NCBI RefSeq assembly: GCF_000404225.1
Contig: NC_021353.1
Location: forward strand, 1,867,652-1,931,651
From: Candidatus Methanomassiliicoccus intestinalis Issoire-Mx1
Lineage (GTDB): Archaea; Thermoplasmatota; Thermoplasmata; Methanomassiliicoccales; Methanomassiliicoccaceae
DNA: 64,000 bases
Direction: 5' to 3'
Both the position numbers and the translations under genes were made by a program. The notes under the pieces are model-generated. The model saw nothing but the letters and a program-made list of their open reading frames with translations, searched no databases and was not told where the DNA came from. Within the stretch, counting starts at the first letter, position 1. Every line of letters begins with the position of its first letter. Below are positions 52,678 to 60,916 of the stretch, in pieces.

Positions 52678-55472
52678 CAGTCCTCACCTCCGCCACCGAG
52701 ATCATATTCAGGCTCTTCCATTTCAAGATCATCTTCAGCAACAGCTTCCATAAGATCCTGTTCCATGGTCGCATAACCTGTCTGTTTCTTCTCCTCGATC
52801 TGAGAGATTATTTCAGCCTCATCACCGAGAACTTCTGTAAGAATATCGTCAATATCTACAGCCTCACCGCTGGCAGAACGGGTAGGATCTACTCCGTCTT
52901 CACCGTATTTCAGCTGAATGACCATATCTGCAGTGTTACGGACAGTACCGTCCTGCTTTAATTTGAGATCTTCCAGAGCGTTGATCAAACGGCGCTGCAT
53001 GTAACCAGAACGAGATGTTCTGACCGCAGTATCCACAAGACCTTCCCTGCCTCCCATGGAGTGGAAGAAGAATTCTGTAGGGGTGAGACCGCTCTTGTAT
53101 GAATTCTGTACGAATCCTTTCGCTTCTGCACCAAGATCTCCTTTCTTGAAGTGAGGAAGTGTTCTGTTCCAGTAACCTCTGGATAAACGTTCTCCTCTCA
53201 CAGCCTGCTGCCCGATACAACCTGCCATCTGTGACAGGTTAAGCATAGACGCTCTTGCACCGGAACGGGCCATAATAACTGCAGGGTTTTCCATACCCAG
53301 ATGGCGTCCTGCAATCTGACCTGCTTCATCTCTGGCACGTCCCAGAAGTTTCATTACTTCTACTTCCAAAGTTTCATCGAGAGAACGTCCTGGAAGCTGT
53401 TCTAAGATACCTTCACGGTATGCTTCGACCAGTTCTGAGACTTTAGTTACTGAATCAGCAAGCATTTCTTCTATCTGGCGGGTAGCTTCAGCAGGGATAT
53501 CTTCATCATCGATACCAGTTGTGAAACCTCTTGCCATGATAGCTCCGATAGCCAGTTTGGTAACATTATTTAGGAAATCCTTGGCGGCAGTGGAACCATA
53601 ATCATGTGCGATTTTATTGAGTATTTTTCCTTTGAATGCACCGATTGCATTTTCATCAATAGTTCCGCACAGGTGCTGTCCATCTCTGATTTTTACATAA
53701 GCATCCATATCACAGTTCTCTTTCAGACAAGTCTGGCAGTGACGGCAGATGGATGATTTGAATGTAATTCTGAAATCGTCCGGAAGAATCATGCTGAACA
53801 TCTGATAGCCGGTCCAATACTTGTTCCCGTTTTCGTCAAAGTTTGGCTCGGGCATCTCGTCAAATTTAACTTTGCTGAGGATGTTGATTGTATCCTGAAC
53901 ATCAAAATGAGGATTCTTATGAGTCAGCAGGAAAGCTCCAGTAATGTGGTCGTGGATAGCTCCGATGATTGGTCCGCCGAATCTCGGAGAAAGAATGTGT
54001 TCCTGCACTCTCATGAGAATAAGAGCTTCTGCACGAGCTTCATCGCTCTGCAGAACATGCAGATTCATTTCATCTCCGTCAAAGTCGGCGTTATACGGAG
54101 GACAGACACAGAGGTTGAATCTGAATGTCTTCCAAGGCATTACACGCACAGTGTGAGCCATCATCGACATCCTGTGCAGGGACGGCTGCCTGTTGAAAAG
54201 CACAACGTCCTTGTCCATCAGATGTCTTTCAATGACATATTCTAATTCAAGTCCCTCGGCGATTGTTTCGGCGTTGCGCTCTGTGACTTTCATCCTTCGT
54301 CCATCTGGACGAATGACATAGTTTACACCTGGCAGATACTTTCCATTTTCAATAGCGGGATTGTTTCCCCTCTTGACCATTTCTCTGAGGGCTTCTATAT
54401 TTGATCTGGTTGCACGAACCGGTACAGTAAGCTCTCTGGCTGCAGAGTAAGGCACACCAACTTCGTTAATTGACAAAGCTGGATCAGGAGAAATGACAGT
54501 ACGAGCTGAGAAGTTGACACGCTTACCAGACAAGTTTGATCTAAATCTGCCTTCCTTACCTTTCAATCTCTGTACGAGAGTCTTTAGAGGCCTTCCGGAT
54601 CTGTGCCTTGCAGGCGGGATACCGGAAGTCTGATTGTCATAATATGTGGTAACGTGGTATTGTAAAAGCTCCCACAAATCTTCAACGATAAGCTGCGGAG
54701 CTCCTGCGTCACGGTTTTCCCTGAGTCTCTGATTGATCCTCAGAACATCCACCAGTTTATGGGTCAGATCATCTTCGGATCTGTCTCCAGATTCCAGAGT
54801 AATTGAAGGCCTGACAGTTACAGGAGGAACGGCCAGAGCAGTCAAAACCATCCATTCTGGACGGCATGAAGCGGGATCAATACCGAGCGGAAGGAGATCA
54901 TCATCAGGTATTCTCTCCAGACGCTCTCTTACCTCCTTAGGAGTGAGCTTATGACCGTCTTCGCGGAATGTGGTAGGTTTGTCAAGAGTTATTTTTCCCT
55001 GTATTTCACCGCAGTGAGGACAGACTGCATTTTTTGATGCATCCTTGGCTAGATCTTTAGCGAGGATACGATAATCGATAGCATCTCCGCCAAGCTCTTC
55101 TACCATTTCCATCTGTTTTGTCTTCTCAGCAGCTTCTTCCTGAGTCATAAGGAGATGACCGCAGGACTTGCAGGTAGACTGTAAAAGCTTCTTGATTTCT
55201 TTTACAAGTCCTACATGGATTACCGGCATTGCCAGATCAATGTGTCCAAAGTGTCCTGGACATTCGTCTACCTTGTTGCCGCAGGTCTTACATCTAAGAC
55301 CTGGTTCAATGACACCCAGATGGGGGTCCATAAGACCCATGTCAATCGGGAAACCGTCATCATCATATGTGTCAGCAGTGATAACTTTGGTAGCTGACAT
55401 CTTTCTAATCTCTTCCGGGGATAAGATTGAGAATTTAATTGATCCTATCCTTTTCGAGACACCACGCATCAT
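52677..55472 (-). CDS. rpoA1: RNA polymerase subunit A' (Rpo1N)
   Basis: 931 residues. Zinc-binding CKTCGNKVDECPGHFGH near the N-terminus, KEGRFRSNLSGKRVNFSARTVISPDP, and the catalytic magnesium motif NADFDGDEMNLH. ATG 55472 follows GGAGG and overlaps the rpoB stop (TGA at 55469-55471). The tail (about 880-931) is acidic. The split from A'' is the normal archaeal one. Confidence 0.98.
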   Translation of the reverse strand: MMRGVSKRIGSIKFSILSPEEIRKMSATKVITADTYDDDGFPIDMGLMDPHLGVIEPGLRCKTCGNKVDECPGHFGHIDLAMPVIHVGLVKEIKKLLQSTCKSCGHLLMTQEEAAEKTKQMEMVEELGGDAIDYRILAKDLAKDASKNAVCPHCGEIQGKITLDKPTTFREDGHKLTPKEVRERLERIPDDDLLPLGIDPASCRPEWMVLTALAVPPVTVRPSITLESGDRSEDDLTHKLVDVLRINQRLRENRDAGAPQLIVEDLWELLQYHVTTYYDNQTSGIPPARHRSGRPLKTLVQRLKGKEGRFRSNLSGKRVNFSARTVISPDPALSINEVGVPYSAARELTVPVRATRSNIEALREMVKRGNNPAIENGKYLPGVNYVIRPDGRRMKVTERNAETIAEGLELEYVIERHLMDKDVVLFNRQPSLHRMSMMAHTVRVMPWKTFRFNLCVCPPYNADFDGDEMNLHVLQSDEARAEALILMRVQEHILSPRFGGPIIGAIHDHITGAFLLTHKNPHFDVQDTINILSKVKFDEMPEPNFDENGNKYWTGYQMFSMILPDDFRITFKSSICRHCQTCLKENCDMDAYVKIRDGQHLCGTIDENAIGAFKGKILNKIAHDYGSTAAKDFLNNVTKLAIGAIMARGFTTGIDDEDIPAEATRQIEEMLADSVTKVSELVEAYREGILEQLPGRSLDETLEVEVMKLLGRARDEAGQIAGRHLGMENPAVIMARSGARASMLNLSQMAGCIGQQAVRGERLSRGYWNRTLPHFKKGDLGAEAKGFVQNSYKSGLTPTEFFFHSMGGREGLVDTAVRTSRSGYMQRRLINALEDLKLKQDGTVRNTADMVIQLKYGEDGVDPTRSASGEAVDIDDILTEVLGDEAEIISQIEEKKQTGYATMEQDLMEAVAEDDLEMEEPEYDLGGGGED

Positions 55473-58400
55473 CTTAAATCCTCCAGTTGAAGTCTCATGA
55501 CGACACCAAGCGACAGCAGCTCATCCAACAGGAGTTTGAAAGCATAGCTCGTCTGAACAAGATGTACGTTGGTATTATTGTTGCACACAGGGCAGCGTAC
55601 TACACCTCTGCGGTCCATCATAGAGATGTGTCCGCAGTTAGGATTTCCGCAGATATACAAAGCAGTACCATCGGATTCATCCAGAAGACGATCTTTGATA
55701 ACCATTGCTGCACCGTGTCCGATAAGACAGTCTCTTTCCATTTCACCGAATCTCAGACCGCCCTGACGTGATCTTCCTTCAGTAGGCTGCCTTGTAAGTA
55801 TCTGCACAGGTCCGCGGGAACGGACATGCATTTTTCCAGACACCATGTGGTGCAGTTTCTGATAGTAAATCACACCTGTGAACATGTTAGCTTCAAACAT
55901 TTTTCCGGTAACACCGTCATACATCACTTCTTTACCAGTGTGCTTGAATCCATTGCGCACTAGTTCTTCTCTGAGAGCCTGTTCCTTTTCTCCAGAGAAC
56001 GCTGTTGCGTCAATAGCTCTTGCTTCCATTGAACCGACCTTGCCTCCGATCATTTCCAGAACGTGGGCGATAGTCATACGAGATGGAATAGCGTGCGGGT
56101 TGATGACTAAATCAGGCGTCACACCATCGCATGTGAAAGGCATGTCTTCCTGAGGAACAAGAAGTCCTACAACTCCTTTCTGTCCATGTCTGGAAGCGAA
56201 TTTATCTCCCAGTTCAGGAATTCTTTCATCCCTCACTTTCACTTTTACAAGCCTGGAACCATTCTCAGACTCAGTAAGCATTACAGAGTCGACCCAGCCC
56301 CTCTCTCCTGAACGGATAGTGACTGATGTTTCTCTCCTTTTCTGAGGAGTCAGGAAGTCTGTTTCCTCTTCAAGGAAACGCGGAGGAGAAGTTTTTCCAA
56401 CTAATACATCACCGCCGCTGACTTCTGTCTCAGGGCAGATAAGACCATCTTCACCGAGAGTTGCATATGCCAGATCTGCACGGGCACCGCGCACGTCTGG
56501 ATCAGGAATCTCAAAGTGATCTTCCTGTCCTCCAGGATATCTGCGCTCTTCTGCACGGTATGTCCTCATAAAGGTTGAACGTCCCAGACCTCTGTCGACA
56601 GACGCCTTGTTTAGGATTAAAGCATCCTGAATATTGTAACCGTTGTAAGACAAAATTGCCACAACGAAGTTTTGTCCAGCCGGACGGTCATTGAATGCGA
56701 TGAAATCCATCGGTTTTGTCTGGACCATCGGCTTCTGCGGATAGTGCAGAAGATGCCCGCGGGTATCTGGACGCTTACGATAGTTGGTACAGCTCAAACC
56801 AAGAGACTGCTTTGCCATACCGGATCCCATAGTAACTCTTGGAGAAGAGTCGTGTTCAGGATAGGGAACAACGCTTGCGGCTACACCAAGGATGATCATT
56901 GGATCTATTTCCATATGGGTATGTTCACTGTTGAGCAGTATCGGAGCAGAATTGTCACCGTGGCAGTATTTGCATTTGAGAATGGCATGAGAATCATTTG
57001 TGCCGGGATTCATCCAGTCCAGATCAGTTGGTGAAAGAGCTCTGCCGCACTCACTGCAGCGTTCTGGAGGATTGTAAGGAACTACAGCGATGTAAGCGTC
57101 CTCTTCCTCTTCTGCATCGATCCATTCGATTACTCCTTCTCTGATAAGGTCTGTCCATTTCAGGTGGTCGTCCCTGATCTCTTCAATATGCCTGCGGGTA
57201 AGAGACAGTTTGCCATCACTTACTACCAGCAGCGGACGTCTGAGACGTCCTTCATCACAGTTGATGATTACTTCACCCATTTCTTCATCGAAACGGATGT
57301 TGATATCACTGGATAACAGACCCTGGCGTCTTCCAGCTCTTATGTCTGCAACCAGTCCCTTGGGGTTCTCTGTATTTCCTACCAGATCCCCGTTGACGTA
57401 TACTTTTGCACCAGTACGAAGTTCGCCGCTTCTGACTTCAGTAACTCCGCGGTCGCGCAGAAGCCAATGTACGTCTTCTTCTCTGAATCCTTCTGATACA
57501 TCAATGATCAATGATGCGTTCTTCACCAGACCGCAGTTCTGACCTTCAGGAGTTTCATTGGGGCATAGTCTTCCCCATTGAGTAGGGTGAAGATCACGGG
57601 CTTCGAAGTGAGGCTGTGAACGTGTAAGTGAAGATGTGACTCTTCTGAGGTGAGACAAAGTACTCATGTTAGAAGTACGGTCTAAAAGCTGAGATACACC
57701 AGCTCTTCCGCCTACCCAGTTTCCTGTGGCTAAAGCATGCAGGAGACGATGAGTCATAAGATCCGGACGGATTGATGAACCAATGCGCAGATTCTCTTTT
57801 TTACGTGAGAAATTGCGTTCCATCTGATACTTAAGATCCTTCATCAAGTTTGTAAATGCAACTCTGAACAGATCTTCCATAAGATCTCCGGAAAGCTTCA
57901 GACGCTTGTTGGCATAGTGGTCTTTGTCGTCTTCCTTTCTCATGCCGATGCTTAATTCAAGAACTGAACGAGCAATTCTGCCAAGGAAGTGAGCTTTCTT
58001 AAGTCTGTCTTCTTTGGTATCTCCGAGATGAGGAAGCAGTGAACGATCGATAATTGATTCTACTTTCTTTTCTCTGTATTCTTTTGCCTGTCCTGTAGCA
58101 AATTTACGTTCCAAGTAGGTGATGGCATCTTCGGTGGTGTAGATACCGTTTGGAGGGTAGAGTTTTTTGTCATGGCATTCTTCAATGTTTGCATAAACAA
58201 TATTTGCCATCTCTGGAACAGAGACTATTGCATCGTAGATATCCTTATCATTCTCCATTCCCAAAGCTTTCATCAAAGCTACCAGCGGTATCTGTCCTGT
58301 AGCTGCCGGAACTGTGACTGTCAGAATTCCGTCTTTCTTCTTTTCAACAAGAGTAAGAGCACGGTATCCTTCCCTCTGCGAGAATACTTTAGCAACTTCC

Positions 58401-59068
58401 AGCTGGGTTCCGTATCTTTCATTATACTCCACCATTACACGGTTAGGAGCTAAGTCTTCCAACGAAATCAGAACTCTCTCTGTTCCGCCGATAAGGAAAT
58501 ATCCGCCTGGATCTGATGGATCTTCACCAGCCTCCATGAGCTTTAGTTTGTATTCTTCGTCTGTAAGCTCTTTGTCGACTTCGATGTTCTCTTTATAGAG
58601 ATTGCAGCGCTTTGAGCGGAGCATTACAGGCAGATCGCCGATGTGGACGGTCTCCGGTTCTTTTTCAATACCGTCTTCAATAATTGTAAAATCAAGATAA
58701 ATCGGAGCAAGGTAGTTGAGGTTTCTGAGTCTGGATTCCATAGGAGTCAAAGGATGTGTGGCACCGTTCGCTTCTCTTACAATCGGCAGCTGCACATGCA
58801 TTGTAGGTCTTGACTGAGAGTCGATGAGACCGGTTTTTTCATCCCTCTTGCGTCCTACTCTTATTTCGATGATACGTCCTTCAGTTCTCTCAGGATCAAG
58901 ACGTATCAGTCCGCGGTCCATATCATCCGCGGATACTCTCAGATTATCCACAATCTTCTGCATTCTGCTGTTCGGGTTGTCAAGAGTGGAGAGAAAATCA
59001 TTAAAGCTCGATATATGGTGGTTAACAATACTTCTGTCTTTAAAATAGAGTTCTACTAAATCACGCAC
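55469..59068 (-). CDS. rpoB: RNA polymerase subunit B (Rpo2), unsplit
   Basis: A single 1199-residue B subunit; many methanogen lineages have B'' and B' as separate genes, while Thermoplasmatota keep one. DRTSNMSTLSHLRRVTSSL, WGRLCPNETPEGQNCGLVKN, and GDKFASRHGQKGVVG are core motifs; zinc ligands CSECGRAL...CKYCHG (about 690) and CGNPNCGH...CPVCNN (C-terminal). GTG 59068 follows GGTGA by six bases. Second gene of the operon. Confidence 0.98.
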   Translation of the reverse strand: MRDLVELYFKDRSIVNHHISSFNDFLSTLDNPNSRMQKIVDNLRVSADDMDRGLIRLDPERTEGRIIEIRVGRKRDEKTGLIDSQSRPTMHVQLPIVREANGATHPLTPMESRLRNLNYLAPIYLDFTIIEDGIEKEPETVHIGDLPVMLRSKRCNLYKENIEVDKELTDEEYKLKLMEAGEDPSDPGGYFLIGGTERVLISLEDLAPNRVMVEYNERYGTQLEVAKVFSQREGYRALTLVEKKKDGILTVTVPAATGQIPLVALMKALGMENDKDIYDAIVSVPEMANIVYANIEECHDKKLYPPNGIYTTEDAITYLERKFATGQAKEYREKKVESIIDRSLLPHLGDTKEDRLKKAHFLGRIARSVLELSIGMRKEDDKDHYANKRLKLSGDLMEDLFRVAFTNLMKDLKYQMERNFSRKKENLRIGSSIRPDLMTHRLLHALATGNWVGGRAGVSQLLDRTSNMSTLSHLRRVTSSLTRSQPHFEARDLHPTQWGRLCPNETPEGQNCGLVKNASLIIDVSEGFREEDVHWLLRDRGVTEVRSGELRTGAKVYVNGDLVGNTENPKGLVADIRAGRRQGLLSSDINIRFDEEMGEVIINCDEGRLRRPLLVVSDGKLSLTRRHIEEIRDDHLKWTDLIREGVIEWIDAEEEEDAYIAVVPYNPPERCSECGRALSPTDLDWMNPGTNDSHAILKCKYCHGDNSAPILLNSEHTHMEIDPMIILGVAASVVPYPEHDSSPRVTMGSGMAKQSLGLSCTNYRKRPDTRGHLLHYPQKPMVQTKPMDFIAFNDRPAGQNFVVAILSYNGYNIQDALILNKASVDRGLGRSTFMRTYRAEERRYPGGQEDHFEIPDPDVRGARADLAYATLGEDGLICPETEVSGGDVLVGKTSPPRFLEEETDFLTPQKRRETSVTIRSGERGWVDSVMLTESENGSRLVKVKVRDERIPELGDKFASRHGQKGVVGLLVPQEDMPFTCDGVTPDLVINPHAIPSRMTIAHVLEMIGGKVGSMEARAIDATAFSGEKEQALREELVRNGFKHTGKEVMYDGVTGKMFEANMFTGVIYYQKLHHMVSGKMHVRSRGPVQILTRQPTEGRSRQGGLRFGEMERDCLIGHGAAMVIKDRLLDESDGTALYICGNPNCGHISMMDRRGVVRCPVCNNNTNVHLVQTSYAFKLLLDELLSLGVVMRLQLEDLR

Positions 59069-59074
59069 TTCTCT

Positions 59075-59344
59075 TCACCCCTTTACTTCCTTAATCACTA
59101 GGCGATAAGTGACGAAAGCCTCTGCAGTTGCACTCTTACGAATGATCTTAATAATACTTCCTTCTGGAATTGGACCATATATATTTTCCAGAAGCTTCAC
59201 ACATGCATCTCCTCGTCGAATTTTAGGAAGCTGGTCTTTTGTGATATTCAACTCTGCCAGTACTTTTTCAGCATCCTCTGGAGACAACAAATAGTGCTCC
59301 GGTACGAGATTATGCTCTAAAACGTTAAAATTGGATTCGACCAC
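59075..59344 (-). CDS. rpoH: RNA polymerase subunit H (Rpo5)
   Basis: An 89-residue subunit H with HNLVPEHYLLSPEDAEKVL and KIRRGDACVK motifs. GTG 59344 follows GGTGA by six bases. First gene of rpoH-rpoB-rpoA1-rpoA2-rpl30e-nusA; the tRNA-Lys gene lies just upstream on the same strand. Confidence 0.97.
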   Translation of the reverse strand: MVESNFNVLEHNLVPEHYLLSPEDAEKVLAELNITKDQLPKIRRGDACVKLLENIYGPIPEGSIIKIIRKSATAEAFVTYRLVIKEVKG

Positions 59345-59481
59345 CTAATTCACCTGCTAGACGTTAAAATCGGGCATGGGGTTCCGCCATAAATTACAGT
59401 TAGAAAATATCCCTTCGAATGCGGACCGAACGTTACCCCTTCCATCGTTCTTCTACCTCGCTAAGAGCGGGCTCGCGGGGA

Positions 59482-59512
59482 TTTTCGGAGTATACGGGAA
59501 GGCCGCATACTT
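59482..59512 (-). other. tRNA-Lys intron 2 (T-loop)
   Basis: 31 bases. Central four-pair helix TTCG/CGAA with three-base bulges AAA and AAT next to the GGGG/CCCC T-stem; cutting AA/A and AA/T restores TTCGAAT. The inside is a hairpin AGTATGCGG/CCGTATACT. Confidence 0.83.
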
Positions 59513-59551
59513 TTCGAACCCCGGACCACCTGATTAAAAGTCAGATGCTCT

Positions 59552-59585
59552 TTCTAGGGTACTGAGGATTTTACTCCACAGTCCT
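59552..59585 (-). other. tRNA-Lys intron 1 (D-loop)
   Basis: 34 bases. Central four-pair helix CTAG/CTAG with three-base bulges GTA (5' side) and AAA (3' side) next to the D-stem; cutting GT/A and AA/A restores D-loop AGCTAGGTA. The intron itself folds through GG-ACTG/CAGT-CC. Confidence 0.8.
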
Positions 59586-59606
59586 ACCTAGCTGAGCTAC
59601 GAGCCC

Positions 59607-59914
59607 AATGCAAGCTTGTTTAGCATGCAGAGGGTTAGGTAAAGACTGCCCCTATATAATATTTTTCATCAAAATATCAGATTATCATGCCGAAGAGAGC
59701 ATAGAGCCTTGAAAATCTACAAAAGAATCATAAAAGCTCTCAAGCAAGGTAGACATATCACCATGTTTTTGACATTTTAAGTTTTCTGATTGTGCACTGT
59801 CTTTGAGAATACTCATAATTTTCAGAGCCAACTCAGAGGATTTTCACAAAAAATAAAAGCGAATAATCTTAAATATCTAAATTTGACTGTATCGCTCAAT
59901 TCCGGTGATTTAAC
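59607..59914. other. Noncoding stretch with tRNA promoter
   Basis: 308 bases between tRNA-Lys and the zinc-finger gene, which are divergent. The tRNA TATA box lies at 59653-59662 (ATATTATATA on the minus strand), about 47 bases from the tRNA 5' end. A six-pair inverted repeat GAGAGC/GCTCTC lies within about 59695-59740. The right end is AT-rich and should hold the promoter of the zinc-finger/aEF1B pair. No further gene seen. Confidence 0.5.
59653..59662 (-). promoter_or_regulatory. TATA box of the tRNA-Lys gene
   Basis: ATATTATATA on the minus strand. A start about 25 bases downstream would give a 5' leader of about 20 bases to be removed by RNase P. Confidence 0.6.
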
Positions 59915-60085
59915 ATGGAAAACGAAAAGATTTGCAGTTCATGTGGACTCAGACTCGGAAAGAACGATGGAATGACGTTCTTCCAGTGTCCAGAATGTGG
60001 CGAAGCCGAAATTGGACGCTGCCCACAGTGCAGAGACCAGAGTGTTACATACACTTGCCCCAAATGCGGGTTCACAGGACCTTAA
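59915..60085 (+). CDS. Small zinc-finger protein with four CxxC pairs
   Basis: A 56-residue protein with C7/C10, C25/C28, C36/C39 and C48/C51, forming two zinc ribbons. Such micro-proteins occur beside aEF1B in many archaea; the function is unknown. ATG 59915 is preceded by GGTGA at good distance. It is followed after 10 bases by the aEF1B gene. Confidence 0.9.
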   Translation: MENEKICSSCGLRLGKNDGMTFFQCPECGEAEIGRCPQCRDQSVTYTCPKCGFTGP

Positions 60086-60095
60086 GGTGGATCTC

Positions 60096-60362
60096 ATGGG
60101 AAAAGTAGCAGCAGTTCACAAGCTTATTCCAGAGAGTCCAGAAGTATCAACCGATCAGATCATAGCAGATATTCCAAAATATGTTCCTGAAGGAGTTGTC
60201 ATCAGCAGCATGGTTGTAAAACCATTCGCTTTTGGTCTCAACATCATTGAAGTTACATCCATGATGAATGATGCTGAAGGTCTCATTGAAAAATTTGAAG
60301 ACGCTCTAAGAACCGTACCAAATATACAGGGCGTAGAAGCAGACACAATCACTCTTGTGTGA
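60096..60362 (+). CDS. ef1b: Elongation factor 1-beta
   Basis: An 88-residue aEF1B, the GDP/GTP exchange factor for aEF1A (MGKVAAVHKLIPESPEVSTDQ; KPFAFGLNIIEVTSMMNDAEG; GVEADTITLV). ATG 60096 has GGTGG six bases before it; a longer frame upstream only overlaps the zinc-finger gene. Cotranscribed with that gene. Confidence 0.96.
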   Translation: MGKVAAVHKLIPESPEVSTDQIIADIPKYVPEGVVISSMVVKPFAFGLNIIEVTSMMNDAEGLIEKFEDALRTVPNIQGVEADTITLV

Positions 60363-60376
60363 ATAAGAAATACTTA

Positions 60377-60396
60377 CTCTGCAGATTTCTGCAGAG
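60377..60396. terminator. Palindromic hairpin between aEF1B and the PPC-domain gene
   Basis: CTCTGCAGA and TCTGCAGAG form a nine-pair palindrome around TT, 15 bases after the aEF1B stop and 12 bases after the convergent gene's stop. Probably serves both; only short T-rich tracts follow. Confidence 0.55.
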
Positions 60397-60407
60397 ATCA
60401 AATAATT

Positions 60408-60851
60408 TTAAGGTTCTAATATTTCGAATCCAGTAGATTCATCTTTTATTTTTTTAGCGCTGCAGTCTGTAAGCTCGATTATGATTACTTCCAGAATCTG
60501 CCACACAACTGAGCCTACTCTGATGCATCCTGTAAGGCCTTCTCCATCTCTGCCGCATGAAACATGCATATGAAGTCTTGGAAGCCCGTCTTCACCCTCG
60601 AAAATTGTTCCGACCCCAGCAGTTTCATGAGGCGCATGAAGCGTATGATATAGAGGAGTTACAGGCCTGGCATCTCCATCTTCAGGTCCTACAGTCATTC
60701 TGCTGTTTTCATTTAGAGCTCCTACTGCCAGAACTGCTGCGGATTTTATATTATGTTGAACAGCAAACTCTTCCAGATATTTATGAACGATCTCGCCGTC
60801 TTCTAATTTTACAACGAAAACTCTGCCGATACCAGCTTCTGAATACTTCAG
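60408..60851 (-). CDS. PPC/DUF296-domain protein, non-ATG start
   Basis: A 147-residue single PPC domain protein. Histidines likely to bind zinc are in YHTLHAPHETAG and RLHMHVS; GRDGEGLTGCIR and VWQILEVIIIEL complete the fold. PPC domains are found in plant AT-hook proteins and in bacterial/archaeal putative DNA-binding proteins. The first usual start (ATG 60698) would remove the first third of the domain (KYSEAGIGRVFVVKLEDGE...). The frame is open up to CTG 60849-60851, seven bases after GGAGG, giving the usual M/LKYSEA beginning; ATT just before it is the alternative. Confidence 0.8.
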   Translation of the reverse strand: MKYSEAGIGRVFVVKLEDGEIVHKYLEEFAVQHNIKSAAVLAVGALNENSRMTVGPEDGDARPVTPLYHTLHAPHETAGVGTIFEGEDGLPRLHMHVSCGRDGEGLTGCIRVGSVVWQILEVIIIELTDCSAKKIKDESTGFEILEP

Positions 60852-60865
60852 AATGATCCCTCCTT

Positions 60866-60898
60866 AAAAAAATTATGATTATGCGGGGTGTCCCGCAT
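60866..60898 (-). terminator. Malic enzyme terminator
   Basis: ATGCGGG/CCCGCAT forms a seven-pair hairpin (60881-60898) on the minus strand about 18 bases after the malic enzyme stop, followed by AATCATAA and seven T (60866-60872). It lies just before the ribosome-binding site of the PPC-domain gene. Confidence 0.65.
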
Positions 60899-60916
60899 TG
60901 AAAAGATTGTTTATGC

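Larger units (their letters stand above)
59468..59606 (-). tRNA. tRNA-Lys(UUU) with introns in the D-loop and T-loop
   Basis: 139 bases reading GGGCTCG...CGAGCCC-G73. The anticodon loop CTTTTAA (59534-59540) carries TTT at 59536-59538 in a five-pair stem. D-stem GCTC/GAGC and T-stem CGGGG/CCCCG are complete but their loops are 43 and 38 bases long. Removing 34 bases (59552-59585) and 31 bases (59482-59512) gives loops AGCTAGGTA and TTCGAAT and a normal 74-base tRNA. No intron at the usual anticodon position, and no encoded CCA. Each interruption forms a bulge-helix-bulge that puts the cut sites at these borders. Confidence 0.93.

Noticed and set aside
59468..59606. tRNA pseudogene with insertions
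   Set aside because: All stems, anticodon and discriminator are intact and both insertions lie in bulge-helix-bulge motifs that restore normal loops, so a functional intron-bearing gene is far more likely.
59997..60095. Longer aEF1B starting at 59997
   Set aside because: The added part overlaps the four-CxxC zinc-finger gene in another frame; the GGTGG site and family start point to ATG 60096.
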